Source: Renibacterium sp.
GTDB taxonomy: Bacteria > Actinomycetota > Actinomycetes > Actinomycetales > Micrococcaceae
Assembly: GCA_017419405.1 (NCBI GenBank)
Contig: JAFOLH010000001.1
Location: 732,076 to 796,075, forward strand
Direction: 5' to 3'
DNA length: 64,000 bases
Positions 60,180 through 64,000 of this stretch are shown in pieces (position 1 is the first letter of the stretch; each line of letters opens with the position of its first letter). Under the pieces are notes generated by a model. It saw only the letters and a list, made by a program, of their open reading frames with translations, searched no databases and had not been told where the DNA came from. Both the position numbers and the translations under genes were made by a program.

Positions 60180-62585
60180 CTATTTGGCCACGTAGGCTGC
60201 CAGATATTCGCCGGTCAGCGTGCCGGGATCGGCGATCAGCTCAGCCGGGGTCCCTTCGAAGATGACCTTGCCGCCGTCGTGCCCAGCACCGGGGCCCAAA
60301 TCGATGATCCAATCGGCGTGCGCCATGACTGCTTGATGATGCTCGATCACGATGACGGACTTCCCGGAGTCGACCAGCCGGTCCAAAAGCCCGAGCAGTT
60401 GCTCGACGTCGGCCAGGTGCAAACCGGTGGTCGGCTCATCCAGCACCAGGATTCCGCCCTTCTCCCCCATGTGGGTGGCCAGTTTGAGCCGTTGCCGTTC
60501 CCCGCCGGAAAGCGTGGTGAGCGGCTGGCCCAACGTGACGTATCCGAGGCCGACGTCGGCGAGCCGGTTCAGGATGGCGTGCACTGCCGGGATCTTGGCT
60601 TCGCCGCCGCCGAAAAACTCGACCGCCTGGTCCACCGGCATGCTGAGCACCTCGCTGATGTCTTTGCCGCCGAAGCGGTATTCCAGCACCGAGGCTTGGA
60701 AGCGCTTGCCTTCGCAGACTTCGCAGGTAGTGGCGACCCCGGCCATGATCGTGAGGTCCATATAGACCACTCCGGCGCCGTTGCAATTGGGGCAAGCGCC
60801 TTCCGAGTTGGCGCTGAACAGTGCCGGTTTGACCCCATTCGCCTTGGCGAACGCTTTCCGGATCGGCTCCAGCATGCTGGTGTAGGTCGCGGGGTTGCTG
60901 CGCCGGGAACCCTTGATCGCGCCCTGGTCGATGGTGACCACACCATCCCGACCGGACACCGAGCCGTGGATCAGCGAGCTCTTGCCGGAACCCGCGACGC
61001 CGGTGACCACGGCCAGCACGCCCAACGGAATATCGACATCGACCTTTGCCAGGTTGTTGTCCGAAGCGCCGCGGATTTCCAGCCGCCCGGCGGCTTTCCT
61101 CAGTTTCGTTTTCAGAGCCGCCCGGTCACCCAGGTGCCGGCCGGTCAAGGTGCCGCTGGCTTCGAGGCCGGCCAGGCTGCCTTGGAAGACCACTTCGCCG
61201 CCGGCGGTGCCGGCTCCCGGGCCGAGGTCGACGACGTGGTCGGCGATCGCGATCGCTTCCGGCTTGTGCTCCACCACCAGCACGGTGTTTCCCTTGTCCC
61301 GCAACCGCAGCAGCAGTTCGTTCATCCGTTGGATGTCATGCGGGTGCAATCCGATCGTCGGCTCATCGAAGACATAGGTGACGTCGGTGAGCGACGAACC
61401 GAGGTGTCGGATCATTTTCACCCGCTGCGCCTCGCCGCCGGACAGGGTTCCGGATGAGCGGTCCAGGGAAAGGTAGCCGAGCCCGATTTCGACGAAGGAA
61501 TCCAGCGTCTCGACTAAGGCAGTCAGCAACGGAGCCATCGACGGTTCGGCCAGTTCCTTGATCCAGGGAGCCAGATCGCTGATTTGCAGAGCGCAGACCT
61601 CGGCGATGTTCAGCCCGTTGATCCGCGACGAACGCGCGCCTTCGTTGAGCCGGGTTCCGCCGCACTCGGGGCAGGCCGTGAAAGTCATTGCACGATCGAC
61701 GAAAGCGCCGATGTGCGGTTGCATGGCCTCCCGGTCCTTGCTGAGCATCGACTTCTGGATCTTCGGAATGATGCCTTCATAGGTCAGATTGATGCCATCG
61801 ACCTTGATCTTGGTCGGCTCTTTGTAGAGCAGATCATGCAGCTCGGTCTTCGTGAACTTTTTGATCGGCTTGTCCGGGTCGAAGAACCCGGCGCCGCTGA
61901 AGATCCGGCCGTACCAGCCGTCCATGCTGTAGCCGGGAACCGTCAATGCACCGGCATTGAGCGATTTCTCCTCGTCGTAGATCTGGCTGAGATCGAAGTC
62001 GGTCACCCGGCCCATGCCCTCGCAACGCGGGCACATGCCGCCGGTGATGCTGAAGCTCCTGCGTTCTTTCACGGTCTTCCCGCCGCGTTCCAGGGTGACC
62101 GCACCGGCGCCGCTGATCGATGCGACGTTGAAGGAGAAGGCTTGCGGCGAACCGATGTACGGTTGCCCCAATCGGCTGAACACGATGCGCAGCATCGCAT
62201 TGACATCGGTCACGGTGCCCACCGTGGAACGCGGATTCGCACCGAGCCGTTCCTGGTCCACAATGATCGCGGTGGTCAGTCCGCTGAGCAGGTCCACATC
62301 CGGTCTGGCCAGGTTCGGCATGAATCCCTGCACGAACGTGCTGTAGGTCTCGTTGATCATCCGTTGCGATTCCGCCGCGATGGTGTCGAACACCAGCGAG
62401 CTTTTCCCGGAACCGGAAACTCCGGTGAACACGGTCAGCCGGCGCTTCGGAATTTCAATGCTGACGTTCTTCAGGTTGTTCTCCCGCGCGCCCTGCACGC
62501 GGATCAAATCGTGGCTGTCCGCCGTGTGCGGCCCGGCCGCCGTCGCGCCGTTCTCCGGCTCCAGAGTGATATCCATGCTTGTCAT
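60180..62585 (-). CDS. UvrA-like ABC-ATPase (drug-resistance/repair type)
   Basis: An 801-aa protein with two ABC cassettes of UvrA type: Walker A TGVSGSGKSSLVFD and TGVAGSGKSSLIHG, signature TLSGGEAQRVKM and TLSGGERQRLKL, Walker B VFDEPTIGLHPHD and VLDEPTTGLHLAD. Zinc motifs are CPRCEGMG, CPECGGTRL, CPNCNGAG and CEVCEGKRF. It is shorter than UvrA (about 940-960). I take it for a UvrA2/DrrC-like paralogue linked to drug resistance or damage tolerance. ATG 62585 is preferred; ATG 62576 is possible. No UvrB/UvrC gene adjoins it. Confidence 0.87.
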   Translation of the reverse strand: MTSMDITLEPENGATAAGPHTADSHDLIRVQGARENNLKNVSIEIPKRRLTVFTGVSGSGKSSLVFDTIAAESQRMINETYSTFVQGFMPNLARPDVDLLSGLTTAIIVDQERLGANPRSTVGTVTDVNAMLRIVFSRLGQPYIGSPQAFSFNVASISGAGAVTLERGGKTVKERRSFSITGGMCPRCEGMGRVTDFDLSQIYDEEKSLNAGALTVPGYSMDGWYGRIFSGAGFFDPDKPIKKFTKTELHDLLYKEPTKIKVDGINLTYEGIIPKIQKSMLSKDREAMQPHIGAFVDRAMTFTACPECGGTRLNEGARSSRINGLNIAEVCALQISDLAPWIKELAEPSMAPLLTALVETLDSFVEIGLGYLSLDRSSGTLSGGEAQRVKMIRHLGSSLTDVTYVFDEPTIGLHPHDIQRMNELLLRLRDKGNTVLVVEHKPEAIAIADHVVDLGPGAGTAGGEVVFQGSLAGLEASGTLTGRHLGDRAALKTKLRKAAGRLEIRGASDNNLAKVDVDIPLGVLAVVTGVAGSGKSSLIHGSVSGRDGVVTIDQGAIKGSRRSNPATYTSMLEPIRKAFAKANGVKPALFSANSEGACPNCNGAGVVYMDLTIMAGVATTCEVCEGKRFQASVLEYRFGGKDISEVLSMPVDQAVEFFGGGEAKIPAVHAILNRLADVGLGYVTLGQPLTTLSGGERQRLKLATHMGEKGGILVLDEPTTGLHLADVEQLLGLLDRLVDSGKSVIVIEHHQAVMAHADWIIDLGPGAGHDGGKVIFEGTPAELIADPGTLTGEYLAAYVAK

Positions 62586-62782
62586 GCTAGTCGCTGCCAA
62601 AGGACCGGGCTTCTCGATTCCTGACCGGCCGGAGCTGCAGCAGTGGAGCCGCCGACGGCGGCGATCCGGAGCAATCTGGCCGGCTCGGATTATTTTTGTC
62701 CGAACTGATTGAACCGAACGCGGAAAATCGGCGTCGTTAATGACTGAAGTGGGTTTTATCGCAATCAACTTGGGGGAATTAC

Positions 62783-63670
62783 ATGCCGACTCCTCGGCGC
62801 AAGCGCACAGCCTTGTCTCTGCTCACCGCGGCCGGATCCGGCGTACTCGCGCTGCTGCTGGCCGCCTGCAGCGGCACTGGAGCATCGGAAACCCCGACTC
62901 CCACAACCAACGCCAGCACCGATCTGTTCGTGAAGGTGGCGCCGTCCGTCGACACGCCGCCCGATGGCCGGGTCGCCGTGCCCATCGAGTTCGGCTGGAC
63001 CGGCGACAAGCCCCGAAGCGGCGGTGAACTGAGGCTGACCGTGGCCAACGGCTTCACTTGGGCGACGATCGCCAGTCTGGGCAGCCAGATCGACGAACAG
63101 ACCGTGGTGATCCCCTACGCCGAACTTCCGCAAAACGGCATGACCAAAGCCCGGTTGCAGGCTCCCGACGGCTGGAACGCGGATAGCCCGATCCTCACTG
63201 CCGAGCTCCGTGCCACAGACCCGGCCGTCGCGGGCGGCGAAGATCTAGATCCGCAGAATGACCGGGGATCCGCCAAAGCAGTAAGCAAGCTGCCGCAGCT
63301 TGATCTGTTCATGTTCCCACCGGCCACCCGTTCGGTCGCCGATGCCTCCGGGGTGGTGCAATACTCCTTCAGCTACGGAAACCAAGGCTCCGACCCGGCG
63401 CGCGCCACGGTCGAGTTGACCCTCTTCGACGGCTATTCCTGGGCGGAGATTCCGCCGAACTGTGTAGCGGCGAACGACCTTTCCCCGATGAGCTGCGAGC
63501 TCGGCGAGGTGCCGCGGGAGGCTGCTCTGGGACTCAAGGTGAAGGTGCCGGCCGGCTCCAGCGGATTGAACCAGGCCTTGAAGTACGACATCAAACCGGT
63601 CGGGGCCACCGATGAAAACCCGGCGAACAACAACGGCGTGCGCTATGCGGACAGCGGCCCCGGCAGATGA
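62783..63670 (+). CDS. Secreted lipoprotein of unknown function
   Basis: A 295-aa protein: basic start MPTPRRKRTALSLLTAAG, hydrophobic run and lipobox LLAAC (residue 29) predict export and lipid anchoring. After a Ser/Thr/Pro-rich linker come two Ig-like or DUF11-like beta domains (VAVPIEFGWTGDKPRSGGELRLTVANGFTW, and VQYSFSYGNQGSDPARATVELTLFDGYSWAEIPPNC). GGGGGA lies before the ATG. Probable cell-surface protein; no enzyme motif. Confidence 0.75.
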   Translation: MPTPRRKRTALSLLTAAGSGVLALLLAACSGTGASETPTPTTNASTDLFVKVAPSVDTPPDGRVAVPIEFGWTGDKPRSGGELRLTVANGFTWATIASLGSQIDEQTVVIPYAELPQNGMTKARLQAPDGWNADSPILTAELRATDPAVAGGEDLDPQNDRGSAKAVSKLPQLDLFMFPPATRSVADASGVVQYSFSYGNQGSDPARATVELTLFDGYSWAEIPPNCVAANDLSPMSCELGEVPREAALGLKVKVPAGSSGLNQALKYDIKPVGATDENPANNNGVRYADSGPGR

Positions 63671-63735
63671 ACCCCGAACCCCAACTGACTAACAAAGCCA
63701 AGACAACACCGAACCCCCAACAACGGAGGAATGCA

Positions 63736-64000
63736 ATGAAGTTCGCCCCACCATCCAGAATCCGGAAGCTGAGATTGTTCGCTTTGCTCATGGCCGTGCT
63801 CACCGCAGTCTTCGCCATCGGCATCGCCACCCCGGCGAACGCGGCGGATACCTCCGGTTTGAAAACCGCTGAGAACGCCCTGGGCACCATCGTCACCAAC
63901 GCCGAAGGCATGACCCTGTACATGTTCGACCGCGACGTCAAAGACTCCGGCGAAAGCAACTGCAACGGCAACTGCGCCACCATCTGGCCCCCGGCAACCA
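63736..64000 (+). CDS. COG4315-type secreted repeat protein (partial, cut by window edge)
   Basis: The first 88 codons are seen. MKFAPPSRIRKLRLFALLMAVL...ATPANAA is a Sec signal peptide. The mature part has EGMTLYMFDRD and CNGNCATIWPPA, the YxFxxD and CxGxCxxxWPP motifs of the 'secreted repeat of unknown function' family. GGAGGA lies 6 nt before ATG 63736; an out-of-frame ATG at 63731 is ignored. Function of the family is unknown; redox or metal roles have been suggested. Confidence 0.82.
   Translation, partial: MKFAPPSRIRKLRLFALLMAVLTAVFAIGIATPANAADTSGLKTAENALGTIVTNAEGMTLYMFDRDVKDSGESNCNGNCATIWPPAT

Noticed and set aside
1..64000. Search by eye for tRNA, rRNA, IS elements, CRISPR arrays, prophage, toxin-antitoxin or defence genes
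   Set aside because: No tRNA T-loop patterns, transposases, integrases, direct-repeat arrays or known defence domains were seen; a covariance and HMM scan would be decisive.

Overview
The window looks like chromosomal DNA of a high-GC Gram-positive bacterium, most likely an Actinomycetota member of the Micrococcaceae (Arthrobacter-like). The signs are the GC-rich codon use, genes packed on both strands with frequent 4-nt ATGA overlaps, GTG and TTG starts, probable leaderless transcripts, DinB/DUF664 and RibD-C 'dihydrofolate reductase-like' proteins, and a copper amine oxidase whose active-site residues all sit at a constant +8 offset from the Arthrobacter globiformis enzyme. The genus is an inference. 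I see no rRNA, tRNA, insertion sequence, CRISPR array, prophage or defence island.

Layout. (1) 1-4722 is a catabolic block: a DUF1932 dehydrogenase (minus, cut by the window edge) diverges from an operon of a GalB-like PIG-L hydratase, an RraA-type aldolase, a metallo-beta-lactamase-fold hydrolase and an MHS-family symporter. A perfect 16-bp inverted repeat built from two ATTGT-NN-ACAAT operators sits between them. (2) 4741-16652 is mixed housekeeping and accessory genes: Gfo/Idh/MocA, PhzF, an alpha-toroid protein, GNAT, a TetR + 14-TM MFS pair, DyP peroxidase, an FGE-like protein lacking the catalytic cysteines, VOC, DinB, a DHFR-like protein and DUF2254. (3) 16769-19768 is a probable manganese locus: a yybP-ykoY riboswitch, a CaCA-family exchanger, an unknown protein and an MntR-type regulator. 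(4) 19895-33836 holds a GH114-like lipoprotein, a CPA1 antiporter, hydrolases, small regulators, two SDRs, a full-length carboxylic acid reductase and an SGNH hydrolase.

(5) 34131-39223 holds a large Orn/Lys/Arg decarboxylase, a GNAT gene fragment, a quinone reductase and an epoxide hydrolase. (6) 39367-48572 is centred on a MocR regulator. To its left run EamA exporter, DHDPS-family lyase and MalY-type C-S lyase on the minus strand. To its right run a hypothetical protein, RidA, DUF1028, an M20 amidohydrolase interrupted by an in-frame stop, and aspartase. RidA hydrolyses the enamines that PLP lyases such as MalY release, so both arms may serve one amino-acid-derivative pathway. (7) 48594-58921 is amine and nitrogen metabolism: flavin monooxygenase, NCS1 permease, ArsR regulator with an alpha/beta hydrolase, aldehyde dehydrogenase divergent from the copper amine oxidase, then TetR and LysR regulators. 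(8) 59169-64000 is a Tat-exported Endo H-type endoglycosidase, a UvrA-like ABC protein, a lipoprotein and the start of a COG4315-type secreted protein.

Best candidates for something new are the MocR-centred bidirectional locus, the unknown protein inside the manganese locus, and the first operon, which has lower-pathway enzymes of 4-oxalomesaconate metabolism without a ring-cleavage dioxygenase. No wholly novel system is proven by the sequence alone.
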